A stretch of DNA of 64,000 bases, taken from NCBI GenBank assembly GCA_006384855.1, contig VCJN01002566.1, forward strand, positions 62,001 to 126,000, given 5' to 3'. The DNA comes from Tetraselmis striata. Taxonomy: Eukaryota; Chlorophyta; Chlorodendrophyceae; Chlorodendrales; Chlorodendraceae. The translations under genes and the position numbers were made by a program. The notes beneath the pieces are model-generated. The model searched no databases. It saw only the letters and a program-made list of their open reading frames with translations, and had not been told where the DNA came from. Below are positions 10,509 through 21,110 of the stretch, one piece after another. Each line of letters begins with the position of its first letter. Within the stretch, counting starts at the first letter, position 1.

Positions 10509-11342
10509 CTACTCTCTTAATACCGAGAGCATAATGGGTAGGAAAAACTTTTTCAAAAAAACGGCGGACAAGTATGAAGTAGGTCGTGGGTAGTAGTATA
10601 ATGAGCACGAAGTCACCGTGGTCGGGTTCCTCGGTTTCCCCCTCATGGTGTCTGCCACTCGATTGGTTTTTTCGACTCGTGGGACTGTGTGTCGGACGCA
10701 GTCTGCGACGAGGTCGGAGATGAGCGAGGGTTTCTTGGTCCGTTGAGGAAAAGTTGGCCACGGGTTTGTTGCGGCTTGCGTCTGGCGACAGAATGTGCCA
10801 TTATTGTCTGCCATTCAAAGTTTCTTGTTCTCCGATGAGTATTTTAAGTGTGCGATTGTGTCCATCCGTCTTTAGGCCGCCGGACAGTGAGGGGCAATTG
10901 CCAGCCATGTGGTTGTTGCTGAGATATTCTCCGCATTTCCCGCAGCATGTGAAGGATGGTTGTCCTTTGCGTTTCGTCCTTTGAGTGTGTTCCGAATTTG
11001 AATTCCAGCATATGTACTCTCTCTGAGGCGGCGGTGATGTCTGAGGGCTTGATGGGGTCCGGCAGTTCTCACATGTGCCCAGCGCCGCCAAGTCGATGAG
11101 AAGAGAGTGTAGGGTTTCGTTGGTGGCATCACAGCCCACACAGACGGCCGTAGCATGTTTGCGAATGACGTTTTCAGGTTTTGGGGGGTGCTGGGGGTAA
11201 TTTTTTGCCCCCCTCGGCATGGCGGGGCCAGCCACACGGCATCGACCGCCTCCGGAGTTCGGCCTATATAATTATGGTGGTGGCTGCCCTGGTAGGGCCG
11301 TTCCGTTAGCCACTTATTCGCCAGCATTAGCTGTGTCGGCAT
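10509..11342 (-). pseudogene. Cys-rich ORF remnant of an unidentified element
   Basis: The main minus-strand frame (11235-10801) contains CVGC, CENC and CCGKCGEYLSNNHMAGNC, that is C-x2-C-x7-H-x4-C, a zinc-knuckle-like arrangement. Normal protein composition continues upstream (MPTQLMLANKWLTERPYQG, to 11342) only after a frame change near 11225, and downstream into a separate frame (10814-10509, FCRQTQAATNPWPTFPQRTK). It is probably a decayed element ORF continuous with 11590-12331. No recognised enzyme domain is present. Confidence 0.4.
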
Positions 11343-11589
11343 GCTCGTTGCAGATACCCCCGACGCGCGCTTTGACTTTTTGAATGACTGTTCGGAGTCC
11401 GGTGGTTGCCCAACATTGGAGTTGTTGAATTATGTGCTCCAGTTATAGTTGTGTGCGTGTCGCCAAGCACAAAGTGATTGGTCAGTACATCATACGTTCG
11501 ATAGGTATGGGGAGACGGCGTTGTTCGAGAGGATATGTTTTGGGATTTCGTCGTCGGAGTCTAGCACCACTAAGATGGCGGCCAATCAT

Positions 11590-12331
11590 GCTATGGGGAC
11601 ATGGTGCGGCGGATATCGTCTGCTTCTGATCCCACGGCGATGGGGGTCACGATGCCCGGGATGTAAACCGCCATGCCGATGCCTACCCCACCGCCATGTT
11701 TGATTGACACTACGGGAGCCGTATGTGTTGTACGTGAAGCGGTTCGGGTTATGTCATCTTGCTAAAGGCCGATTGAGCGGAATTGGTTTAGCTAGTGGGC
11801 GGATAGCGAGCTCCGATGTTGCGGGTGGCGGTTGCCATTCGGGGAGCGGCCTTGCCAGGCAAGGGCGTCATATCGCTGCTCTAGTCGTATCTGAGCCTTT
11901 CGGCCGCTGAGTGGTGTCGATTTGGAAGAGTGGGGTAAGCTCACGCTATACAAGGCGTGTAGTGCCGCCGTCATCGTCAGTGGTTGTGGCGGTGACGGTG
12001 TCGATGTCGATGTTGTTTAGGTAGGATGCGGAGACCGCCATGTATACTCCCACTGGCCAATTGCCCAATTGGTGCCGAGGTAGTATGTGTCCGTGGCCGG
12101 TTGAGCGACGATCTGTTGATGCTAAAGTAGCAGCCGTCACGCACTCCACGCGATGCGCGCGCGTCTAGACTTCAGACTCGAGCCGAGCAAGACAAGACCA
12201 TACGGAATCGGCATGGGAATGGCATGATATTTTGCGGCTATGGCGTCGGGCCCTCCCTCACATTGTATTTTTTGTTGCACATGTATCGCACTCTCGAAAT
12301 GCTTTGCTCCGCGGGATGGGGCTTGCCCCAA
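11590..12331 (-). pseudogene. Upstream pieces of the same decayed element ORF
   Basis: Short minus-strand runs of believable protein occur in shifting frames: AIHVQQKIQCEGGPDAIAA (about 12290), LPRHQLGNWPVGVYMAVSAS (about 12080) and HGGGVGIGMAVYIPGIVTPI (about 11690), interrupted by stops. The GGGVGI...V text is reminiscent of APE-type endonuclease regions of LINEs, but the match is too short to claim. The gene is unrecognised; several frameshifts and stops make it non-functional. Confidence 0.35.
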
Positions 12332-12439
12332 CTTGCATTACTCAAATGGGCCGACGCCTAAACGGGTAGCTAGGCGGACGTTTCGTGGTCAGTGCCAGGT
12401 ATTTTCATGGCAGTGTTATTAAACGGGGATCCAACCGTG

Positions 12440-12612
12440 TTGGAATTCCATCACTGGCCTTCAATTAGTCTTGCAGAATGCTTCAGAAATTTGCTTGATG
12501 ACTGTAACGGAGCGTCGCCTACCAAGGGCATTCCGTAACTGGATCGCTGCCTAAACGGCCGTCGTAGAGACGCTGCAAGGGCTTCACTAGTGCCAGTCCT
12601 GTCCCGGGAGCG
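12440..12612 (+). repeat. Dispersed repeat family C, copy 1
   Basis: Matches the reverse complement of 55536-55735 along its length (CATCACTGGCCTTCAATTAG, GCAGAATGCTTC, ATCGCTGCC, GTCGTAGAGACGCTGCAAG, GTGCCAGTCCTGTCCC). A third, partial copy is at about 33640-33745 on the plus strand. One frame of the 55.6-kb copy (minus strand) is open and includes LLQGLHWCQSCP, so it may be a fragment of an element ORF. Confidence 0.7.
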
Positions 12613-12962
12613 GAAAAAGACAATAGTTTTATAGATCTCATTTATTACAAGACTACGACTGGTCACATCATTCTAGCGTGCGCGCCCCGCCTCTCTTCGG
12701 CTCGGCTCGCGCTGCTGCTTTTGACACTTCTATATACTGTAGTCTCAGCAGTTCGAGCCCGGCTCATCGCTCCCTTTGTATGTAGCTCGGAGCACTTCTA
12801 CCTTCCATCGCTTCACCGCCTAAGCGGTTTATGTTATAGGCCCTCACACTTAGTAGACGAGTATGCAACTATATCTCGCCCCAAGCGAGATCCTCGAGCC
12901 TTCGAGGCCGAGTCGAGTCTCCGAGATTTTAACACAAACTCCTAGCCACTGTATTTAGTTAT

Positions 12963-13256
12963 TTGTCATTTGTTATTCCAAAATATACATGCGCAGATAG
13001 AATTCGAACAACAACAAAGTCCTCACATGTACCACATGGTCTTTGGCTGGCCTTTCGTGGCGACTTTCTGCAGCCGCATGATATAAGCATCATCCGGAGC
13101 GGGGTGTGGTGTGAACGACGCGACACGCATGATGTACAAGCATGTTCCGAAGCCCTGGAGCGGGACGAGGTCAGCCTGACTACCACAACTTGCTACTTGC
13201 TATGTGACAACTCGCCCGAGCAGGCCGACCAAATAAAGGAGTTCCTAACTAACTGA
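12963..13256 (+). CDS. Unrecognised 97-aa ORF
   Basis: An ATG-initiated frame ending in TGA with ordinary composition (including CYLLCDNSPEQADQIKEFL at its end). It stands between a dispersed repeat and the Copia-like gag remnant on the same strand, so it may belong to the same decayed element. No domain or signal is recognised, and it could be spurious. Confidence 0.25.
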   Translation: MSFVIPKYTCADRIRTTTKSSHVPHGLWLAFRGDFLQPHDISIIRSGVWCERRDTHDVQACSEALERDEVSLTTTTCYLLCDNSPEQADQIKEFLTN

Positions 13257-13790
13257 CAAACCAATCCGTCCGGGACACACTCTCCCTCCCCGGGGGCTCG
13301 GCGTACCTGTCGACTTTGACAAGTCTCCGGCGTGGTCTTCCGACCAACCGAGACGACTGGGCCTAGTGGCGGGGTTAAAGCAACAAGTCTCCGACGTGGA
13401 GCAACGGTAGTCTAATTTCTGGTTTCCAACACGAGGAGATGCAGACAAAGATGCAAACCGTCTCATATCAACTTTCTAAAACAAGGTCCGAAGACCGTGT
13501 TTATGGCCGAGCAGCGTGACATGCAGACATGCCTGATTGCCGGTGTGAGACAGATGTTCCATCGCGTCCATGTCTGAACATTCCATGAAAGCCGCTGGAA
13601 AACCACAGCCACCGCCACGATCTCCAATTGACAGAGCTACCGGACGGACGTGCTACCTCGGCGTGTCTGCGCCACACCGTGCACCCGCAAGACGCAAGAT
13701 TATCGGCGCAGCGGACCTTGCCGACGGCCGCATCTAGGCTCGACAAGGACCACAAGGACGTATATGAGGTATCGATGAGCTGGGTAGGGC
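13257..13790. other. No confident gene
   Basis: Short frames on both strands only. Nothing structured was noted except that the region leads directly into the gag remnant at 13795. Confidence 0.4.
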
Positions 13791-13794
13791 ATTA

Positions 13795-14376
13795 TTGAAG
13801 CTCTCACCACCGATCCTCCATAAGAGCTCAGGCATCGCGATGTGGAAACATATATTCCTCTCCTTCATCAACAACTCCGTACCGGAGTTGACGGAACATA
13901 TGGTTCCACTCGACCCAAACGAACCAGCGATCGACCCTCAGCTTCAGTCCCAGCTGTACCACACGCTCGTTCAAATCGCCCTGCACCATCCGAGTGCTAC
14001 CTCACGAAACTCAAGAGCCTCTCACAGCCCACTGCGGTCAACCGAGGCGCGATAGCATGGGACAAGTTAGCCATCGTCTCGACAGACATGAGGTGCAACA
14101 CATCGTGTCCCTGCTCGACGATGTGAATCGCACACTCGCCAAAGACTTGACCGAGTCATTGATCGATTTCCTAGACCTCAAATAGGAGGGTATTCAGGCA
14201 CGACTAGGTGCAAGAGAGCCATACGACGCAGCTATGGAGGTCATCGAGCAGCTCCTAGACTCGCTGCTAATACCGACAAGTCTCAATGCACTATCCGCCA
14301 CATACAACACAATCAAGATGGTCGTCACGGAGAATGTTGAGCGGTGTACCGCGACCGAGTTGTTTGCTGAACTCTG
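13795..14376 (+). pseudogene. Copia-like gag polyprotein remnant
   Basis: Three plus-strand pieces read in order: 13795-13995 (MWKHIFLSFINNSVPELTEH), about 13995-14100 in the next frame (SQPTAVNRGAIAWDKLAIVS) and about 14090-14376 (HIVSLLDDVNRTLAKDL, then LLDSLLIPTSLNALSATYNT and TATELFAEL). The A-x-A-W-D and L-L-x-S-L-P-x-S-like layout is that of the UBN2/gag region of Ty1/Copia elements, where a YN(T)-containing segment is followed by T-x-x-E-L. Two frameshifts and an in-frame TAG at 14183-14185 disable it. No zinc knuckle, protease, integrase or RT follows, and no LTR was found. Confidence 0.6.
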
Positions 14377-15279
14377 ACCGGCTAGGGCGCGCTTGCAGAT
14401 GCGATGGACGGTAGCAACACCGCCAACAAGTTGCTCCAAAGTGCGCCGACCGTGTTTCGGTGGTTCTAGCTTTGTGCCAAACAACGCCGTTGGCGAGAAA
14501 AAACATTATTTACAAGTGCGATAACCGGTCGAAACGGATGTCTCCTTGGCGTAGGGGGCTTGCATCACTGTGAGATTCAGATGTGACATACGGGTGACGA
14601 AGCACTACTACTAGCGACTATTATTTATCCGTGAAGTGCTGCTGGTGGCGGCACGTCCATCCGGTTACGTGCGAGTACATCCGGCGTTATTGCCGGCGGG
14701 CGATAAATCTTTTTTGTCATCATTCTGGTAGTCGTACTAGCCCGGTTAATTGTTACATGGCACTGACGTATACGGTACAAGGTTGTCCATGTGGTACCGG
14801 GTAGTACGCGATATATTTATTAAGCCGGTACCGGGTATCTAGTACGAACCCGGGCACGATGACGAGTGGTCCTGTGGATAACTACGACTATTAGTACATG
14901 GGAGCGCAAATCGCAGCCGTACGTATTTGGTAACACTGGGGAATTTTGTGTACATTATAGCTAGTACTGCTGAACGGGCCTTCCAGCCGTCCGATAAAAG
15001 GTCATCAGATGGGCGGTTTGGCTGCCATGTTTTGCCAAAGAGTGCTCACGTTACATAAACATTCGCGAGGGGGCGGGGGGGGCGGGGGCAGGCAGCGGTT
15101 TGCCGAAGAATGTTTGAATTACAATATTCGCGACAGCTGCCATCGGGGAATGTGGCCCCCCCGGGGGGGGGGGGGGGGGGAGGCGGGCGGGCGTGGTCCC
15201 CCCGCCGCCCCCCCCCCCCCCCCCCTCCCCCCGCCGCTCCCGCCGGGGGAGTGAGGGGAGGGGGGTAAGGGGGCGGGGG
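14377..15279. other. No gene seen; poly-G and poly-C tracts
   Basis: AT-richer intergenic sequence up to 15000. It is followed by a G run at 15163-15180 and a C run at about 15208-15225 facing each other about 27 nt apart; the two could form a G:C hairpin. No coding evidence. Confidence 0.5.
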
Positions 15280-15930
15280 CTACGGCTTGTTCTTGTTCTT
15301 GCGTGCCCGGGGGACCCTCCGCTTCGACGATCTCGCTGCCTCCGCCTCCGCCTCCGCCTCCGCCTCCGACTCCGCCTCCGACTCCGCGACCGTCAGTTTC
15401 TTACCTCGGCGTTTCTTCACTGGCCTCTTCCGCTTCTTGTCATCCGTCAGTGTCTTCACCACCCCGGGAGGCTGTGCCGTCGACGACGCCGCCATGAGCT
15501 TCCTTACCTTCGCGTCGGGACGCCCCCTGTGCCTAGACACCCACAACAAGCCACAATCGTTTCGCCTTTAAGCGGCTGAGGATGCGGCCTCCTCGGCCAC
15601 CACGAGTTGCGCCGCTGGCACTGTGGAAGCCTTGGCGTTGAGGTGGGCCTTACGGCGCTCCCGGACGAACCTGCGCGCGGCACAAGTTAGCCACGAGTGG
15701 GTGCGTGCTAATGTGGAGGATGGAGTGTTTTGTTGCGCGCCCACCTTGTCACGCGTTTCCTCATGTCTTTCTCGTCCGCCTCGATGCCGGCGGCGCGGAC
15801 ACGCGAGACAACAAGGCTCGCCGCCCACTTTTGCCCGGGGGGGCGAGGTCGGCCATGGCGCTGTGAGCGGTGAAGGGGGGGGGGGGGGGGCGGGGGGGGG
15901 GGGCGGCCGAGGTGGAGAAACTAACACCCA
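15280..15930 (-). pseudogene. Lys/Arg- and Glu-rich ORF remnants
   Basis: Minus-strand frames with plausible composition: GIEADEKDMRKRVTRWARNK (about 15780-15720), WLTCAARRFVRERRKAHLNA (about 15690-15640) and a frame ending at 15280 with KKRKRPVKKRRGKKL, an Ala-Glu/Ser-Glu repeat and SSKRRVPRARKNKNKP. The acidic repeat comes from a (TCCGCC)n array at about 15340-15390. The basic clusters would act as nuclear localisation signals if translated. Frames do not connect without shifts and no domain is recognised. Low confidence that this is one gene. Confidence 0.3.
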
Positions 15931-16319
15931 GTCGACGACGGCCTTCCGCAGCAGTCAACGACACATCGGAGGCGAGGAGCAGCGCGCCACTACTATTTAT
16001 ATGCACGTATTGTCAAGAGCTAGTCGGTGCGGCATTGTGTCGCTCGGTGTAATTTCGCAATGTTTATTGTTGAAGTAGCACGGCGTAATGGATACGGCGA
16101 GTGAATCCGGGATAATGTGTGCGGTAGGGCGCGCGTATATGTGCGCGACGAATGTGCGCGCGCAGCGTTGTGCGGCGGTGTGCGGCGGTGTGCGGCGGTG
16201 TGCACCGATGTTAATATAGTGTGAATATTATATCGGCCGTAGACGATCAGGTCTGGCAGCACCGCCCGTGCTTGTAAATAAGCGACAATGGATCTAGTCT
16301 CCCGCTAGTCTGTGCACCG

Positions 16320-17100
16320 CCAGTGCACTCCGCAAGCCTCGCCTCCATCCGCGTCGGAACCGGTAGTAAGTGTTGTTGTGTGCGCACATCGTGACAACAT
16401 TACACGGTGGCAATTGCAATTATTAGCGGTGGATAATGTGAAGGCGTTTTCGAAATCGACAGAGAATGAGGCGGTGCTGGCGGAGTGCATTGGCGGTGCA
16501 TAGAATAGCGTGTTGCTGGGGTTTTGGCTGCATCGGACGCCGTATTCCCACCCATCCGGCACGGAATGTCCGGTTTTCACACATTTGTGTGTTAATAAAG
16601 TGTGAATATTACGCGTCTTTTACGCCGGGTGGATGGGCATCCGGCGTCCGATGCACCCCAATTATTTGCAGCACGCTACTCTACGCACCCCCAACGCACT
16701 CCGCAAGCCTCGCCTCCATCCGCGTCGGAAACGGTAGTAAGTGTTGTTGTGTGCGCACATCGTGACAACATTACACGGTGGCAATTGCAATTATTAGCGG
16801 TGGATAATGTGAAGGCGTTTTCGAAATCGACAGAGAATGAGGCGGTGCTGGCGGAGTGCATTGGCGGTGCATAGAATAGCGTGTTGCTGGGGTTTTGGCT
16901 GCATCGGACGCCGTATTCCCACCCATCCGGCACGGAATGTCCGGTTTTCACACATTTGCGTGTGAATATATATAGTGTGAATATTACGTACGCGTCTTTT
17001 ACGCTGGGTGGATGGGCATCCGGCGTCCGATGCACCCCGAATCTCTCCAACACGCTACTCTACGCACCCCCAACGCACTCCGCCAGCCCCGCCTCTTTCC
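16320..17100 (+). repeat. 369-bp tandem repeat with internal hairpin, two units plus a partial third
   Basis: CCGCAAGCCTCGCCTCCATC occurs at about 16331 and 16700, and the sequence between is repeated almost exactly; a truncated third start is at about 17075. Each unit contains inverted arms built on GCATCGGACGCCG and CGGCGTCCGATGC (about 30 bp each, near 16530 and 16635 in unit 1). The 75-nt interval between the arms carries GTGTGAATATTAC. The unit has no convincing ORF. A related GTGTGAATATTAT lies just upstream at about 16218, and a (TGTGCGGCGG)n array lies at 16171-16203. Confidence 0.8.
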
Positions 17101-18070
17101 GCGCAGGTCCTACGTTCCATTGTATGTATATACATACGTACATGTACTGCTCCGAAACCAGCCCAAACTTAATGAGTGCACAAGTGTAAATGGGGGGGAG
17201 GGGGGGGGGTGGGGGGGGATGTGGCGGCGGGGCATCCACTCACACATACCCCGGCGATGCATGACAGATATTACATGCCGTGGCGGGTCGGCGGGCCGAC
17301 CCGGCGGGGGGGGGGGGGGGGGGGGGGGGTCTATTCAACTACACGTGCGACAGTGTCGTTTCGTGGAGCAGTATATGTGCCCGGCCTCATTTATACCGCC
17401 CCCTACCTGCGCTGCATGGTCTACCCCTACGAATTACTTGGCACAAACCGCCATTACTTAATAGGAACCTAGCACAGCCAGGCTTATATGCCCGCTTTGC
17501 CGATCAACTTCTACGCACTTTCCGTCCCTCAACCGCCGGACATGGGGGTTAAGCCGCCAGCCTCGGCAGTTGCTTAGCCAGACTTGGCATCCCGTACCGT
17601 GTCCATGGCTTCGCAGCTCTGCCGCCGGCACACGCCGAGTCCGGCGCTTGCTGCCGCGGGGTTGCGCACGCATGCACGCACGGTAATACGCCGCCGACGC
17701 CGCCACGCTTACTTCCACCACCTTCGCCAGCCGCAGCTTCGCACGCCTTTCCGCCGACATACAAAACGCACGAATCCCCCCCCCCCCCCCCCCCCGCCCC
17801 CCCGTCCCCGCGTTATGTATATTATATTCGAGGCGACTATGCGGGGCGCAGCACACGCCGCGGCGTGGGTCGGCGGAGCGGCAGGCGGCGGGAGCCCTAA
17901 TGGCCGGGCAGTATCCACACCCACACAGGCACCGCCGCTCACCTCCGACGCGGATGAACCGCCTCCCAAAGGAAACATGCCGGTTGGTGGTAAGCCCAGC
18001 AGGCGTGGGGTGCCGGCGCCGGTACTGGTGCGACGGAGCTGTCGCGTCAGGAACCGCACCGCATGTGGAG
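17101..18070. other. No confident gene; two long homopolymer tracts
   Basis: Contains a G run at 17306-17329 and a C run at about 17776-17795. Frames here give Arg/Pro/His-rich shadow products on both strands. Nothing recognisable. Confidence 0.4.
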
Positions 18071-18071
18071 C

Positions 18072-18705
18072 AACACATGGCGGTGCCGGCCCCACCTATG
18101 TCTAGGGCCACCTCCTCACAACACCCCGCCACGACGGCGTCGGCCACCGCCGACGGCGCCGTTGCGGGGGGGGACGCCCTGCCAGGCAACGATGATGCGC
18201 CTGGTGCGCCGCGTCAGGAGGCGGAGGAGGCCGTGGTCGAGGCGACTGATCGGGCTGAGGGGTTGTCGAGGCGAGCGAGGCTGCGCTCGCGCCACCCGCC
18301 CCGCAGCCACCTGCGGGACATGCCGACTTGCTCGTCGCCATGTTGACCGGAGCACTACGAGCAGTGGCGGGAGGCGGCCACATGCACTATCATGTGCGTG
18401 CCCTGGCCGGACGCCCGTCATGCGTGGACTGCGGCCAACGGACGGACTGGGAGTGTTGCTGCGACGGCACCCCGGCTTTGTGCGGCCCCAAGTACCCATG
18501 CATGGCGACCCATCAGCGGGCAGTCCCCTGCCCGACCACGGCCACGGTGAGGGCGGAGTTCCGCCATGTCAGGGACGCGTTCCACGACGCGACTCGCGCC
18601 GCCGTGTGTGAGGCTTCCGAGAAGGCACGCGCGGATGGTAGGGTGCGCAGGGTGAGGCGGCGGACGGCCCAGGAGCTGAAGGAGAGCGAGACATGCCGTC
18701 AGTGA
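18072..18705 (+). pseudogene. piggyBac-type transposase C-terminal zinc-ribbon fragment
   Basis: The plus frame 18328-18705 encodes HMHYHVRALAGRPSCVDCG, then ECCCDGTPALCGPKYPCMATH. This gives C-x2-C, a second Cys group, ALC and C-x3-H, the spacing seen in the C-terminal zinc ribbon of piggyBac-family (DDE_Tnp_1_7) transposases. A basic helix-like tail follows and ends at TGA 18703-18705. Upstream, an Ala-rich frame (18072-18340) connects only with a frame change, and no DDE catalytic core is recognisable between 15 and 18 kb. It is best read as a relic of a transposase or of a domesticated zinc-ribbon protein. Confidence 0.4.
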
Positions 18706-18747
18706 GGTCGGACGCAATGTCATTGGGTGGGGCACACGGACGTGTAA

Positions 18748-19062
18748 CACTTGCACTTTGCGCGTACTGCTGGGTTACATCCAGGCGGTGTCACACTATG
18801 CAACCGGAAAGGCTGCGTTGCTACTGCAAACGATGCTACGCCTCACTCGGTAGCAACCGCTGCCCCGCCTATCCCACAGCCGCTGCCCCCCCCCCCCCCC
18901 CCCCCCCCCCGCGCGGGATCCCCGCCATCAGCAGCTTGCACTTGCACTTTGCGCGTACTGCTGGGTTACATCCAGGCGGCGTCACACCGGAAAGGCTGCG
19001 TTGCTACTGCAAACGATGCTACGCCTCACTCGGTAGCAACCGCTGCCCCGCCCATCCCACTC
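18748..19062 (+). repeat. 130-bp direct duplication around a poly-C tract
   Basis: CACTTGCACTTTGCGCGTAC to CGCTGCCCCGCC is present at about 18748-18875 and again at about 18938-19053, separated by a 25-nt C run (18886-18910). Copy 1 has a 9-bp insertion. One frame of both copies encodes CYCKRCYASLGSNRC. Confidence 0.75.
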
Positions 19063-19652
19063 GGGATGCTGAGAGCAGCTAAAGGGCACCGGGGGCGGGG
19101 CAAGAGGGAGCAGGGCCAATGATTGTGGAAGAGCGGGGACCAGCTTGCATGCCATCGTATTATATCTTGCACAATATCTGTTGCTGCACTCATATCTCAC
19201 ATCACTAGCTTAGCTATAGTGACCCACCCCCCCCCCCCCCCCGCACCGCGTACGCACAAGCCTGGGTATACGCATCAACTGCCCGCCGGGATGAGAAACT
19301 GGTATTGGTAGTGTGTCCGTGGGGTGGAGGGGGGGCAAAAGAGCTGCCAATTGCTGCCAAGCTGGTGCGTTACATTGGGGCAGGCGCTGGGCAGACAATT
19401 GGGGCTCGCTTCAGAGCATTGTCTAGTGCCTATGCGGCTGCGCCGCCTCCGCCGCATGCAGACTCTCCGGGCTCACCAGCACCGCCACCTCAGTCATGCG
19501 GCGCTGCATCCCGCAGCCCGCCGCCGCCAGCCAGATCAGAGGTATCCAGAAGCCAGTGCTGGGGTTGTTGCGGCATGACCGGATAGTTTTCAGCGGCTGC
19601 CGTCCACAGCTTGTAATGCATCCCTTTCCGCCGATTCCGCTGTATGCGCTGT

Positions 19653-19794
19653 CTTGGCGCCGCGCTGCCCCGGCCGCCGCGCCTTGGCGCCGCGCTGCCC
19701 CGGCCGCCGCGCCTTGCTTTGGCGCCGCGCTGCCCCGGCCGCCGCGCCTTGGCGCCGCGCTGCCCCGGCCGCCGCGCCTTGGCGCCGCGCTGGG
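19653..19794 (-). repeat. 30-bp GC-rich minisatellite, second array
   Basis: Four complete units and one partial unit of CTTGGCGCCGCGCTGCCCCG + GCCGCCGCGC, with a 4-bp interruption after unit 2. The unit is the reverse complement of the array at 3582-3698. Because 30 is a multiple of three it stays in frame with the minus-strand ORF to its right and would add a 10-residue repeat (RQGAAAGAAR). Confidence 0.8.
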
Positions 19795-19799
19795 TATCG

Positions 19800-21110
19800 A
19801 GTCCTCCCCTCCCTAGTGAGCGCGTCCACCTGCGCCTTGCGCTCGGGGCCGTCCTCCTCCGTCACCACATTCTGCAACCCCCACCGCGTGACGAACCACG
19901 CAGCTCCTTGCATGCGCTTGTACATGTGCCCAAGCACCGCCTGGGGACGCGAAGCTCCTTCTCGGTCATGATCGCCTTCACCCGGGCCTCCTCGAGCAGC
20001 GGACCGGCGTTAAGAATGGAAAACGTTTCCATGTGGTGCAAGCAGTCCTCCATGACCCAGCCGGACTGCACCGTCACCTTGCCTGACCCTGCAGTCATGG
20101 AGGGGAATGCCGTCACGCCCACGCCCACGCCCACGCCCGGGGGGGGGGGGGGGGTACCTTTCGATTCTTGGACACTGCAAACGAAGGGCGCAACCCGCGT
20201 TCAAAGTTGCTGGGTATCGGGACTAAAGCCTGGCGCCGGTCTTTCTGCTTCATAGCTCGGAATCCAATGTGGCCCTGCACGGTGACAAATTTCGTCCAGA
20301 AGTTCCTTCCCAAGCCAAAAAAAAACAGGTGGAACGGCGCGAGGGGGAAGAGGTTGACCATGCTGACATAGCCCAGGACCACATGCACATGGCACACGCC
20401 ATGGCAGCCAGTGTTCTGCTTGGCCTCCGCCAGCCGGGTTGTGTTGAACGCACGCCGGGCAAGGTGCGTGATTCACTGGACAAGTCATCGCCTTCATGGA
20501 CGGTTACCAAGCGAGCCTCCCCGTCCGCATCCACAGGGGGGTGCTCCTGGGCAGCCGCCATAGCCTCCACAACCTGCCACGCCGACCGGGTGGGTGCGTG
20601 TGATTCCATACAACCGCAGTTGAGTGGTGCCACCAGCACGCAGGCCGGGCCCACTCACCTCTGAACGCAGAAGGCCCACAATGTCCCCGTCCTCGAAAAC
20701 AGCGCGCCACTGGGTCGCCCCGCCGTAGTCCTCCAACACCCACTCGGTAACGACGCCGGTTATCACGCCGTAGTGCCATACTCCCCGGAACTTCTTGGCG
20801 ATGACCTTCATGTAGAAGTCGCCGGGATCGCCTTTCCATATCACGCCCTCATCGCGGGTTCCACGCCCGCCGGCGGCCACGCAGGCGCGTCGATGTCCAT
20901 ACCGTCTTCGCCAACGGGGTCCTCCCCCACGCCCATCACATCGTCCACCTTCGAGCCGCCGTCGTCCGAGACCGGCGCCGGCGGGCCGTTTCCGACGGCT
21001 GCAGCTACTCCTGCTGCCGCCCCACGTTGCCCCGGCAGTGCTTGCATGAGTACATGCCATCCGTCGACACACTCGCTATCCATCCCTTTGCCGGCATGCC
21101 TGCTGCCGCG
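19800..21110 (-). pseudogene. Multi-exon Tudor-like-domain gene, probably broken
   Basis: Exon candidates on the minus strand in order: an acidic segment (about 21100-20860, SDDGGSKVDDVMGVGEDPVG); a segment to 20659 with KVIAKKFRGVWHYGVITGVV and WRAVFEDGDIVGLLRSE; a segment from about 20575 starting VVEAMAAAQEHPP; one ending at about 20155 (QGHIGFRAMKQKDRRQALVP...SKNRK); and one from about 20085 to 19810 (LHHMETFSILNAGPLLEEAR; LGHMYKRMQGAAWFVTRWGL). The second segment fits the plant PTM/DIR17-type Tudor domain, in which KxFxGxxxxGxV is followed by a YEDGD-like strand and a Leu-rich end. The 20659 donor GTGAGT and the 20154 donor followed by poly-C look genuine. Single-base frame breaks near 20860 and 19945 argue for decay or assembly indels. 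Confidence 0.45.

Noticed and set aside
16320-17100. An integrated CRESS virus or geminivirus-like genome
   Set aside because: Only a nonamer-like match is present. There is no Rep or capsid ORF and the stem-loop geometry is wrong.
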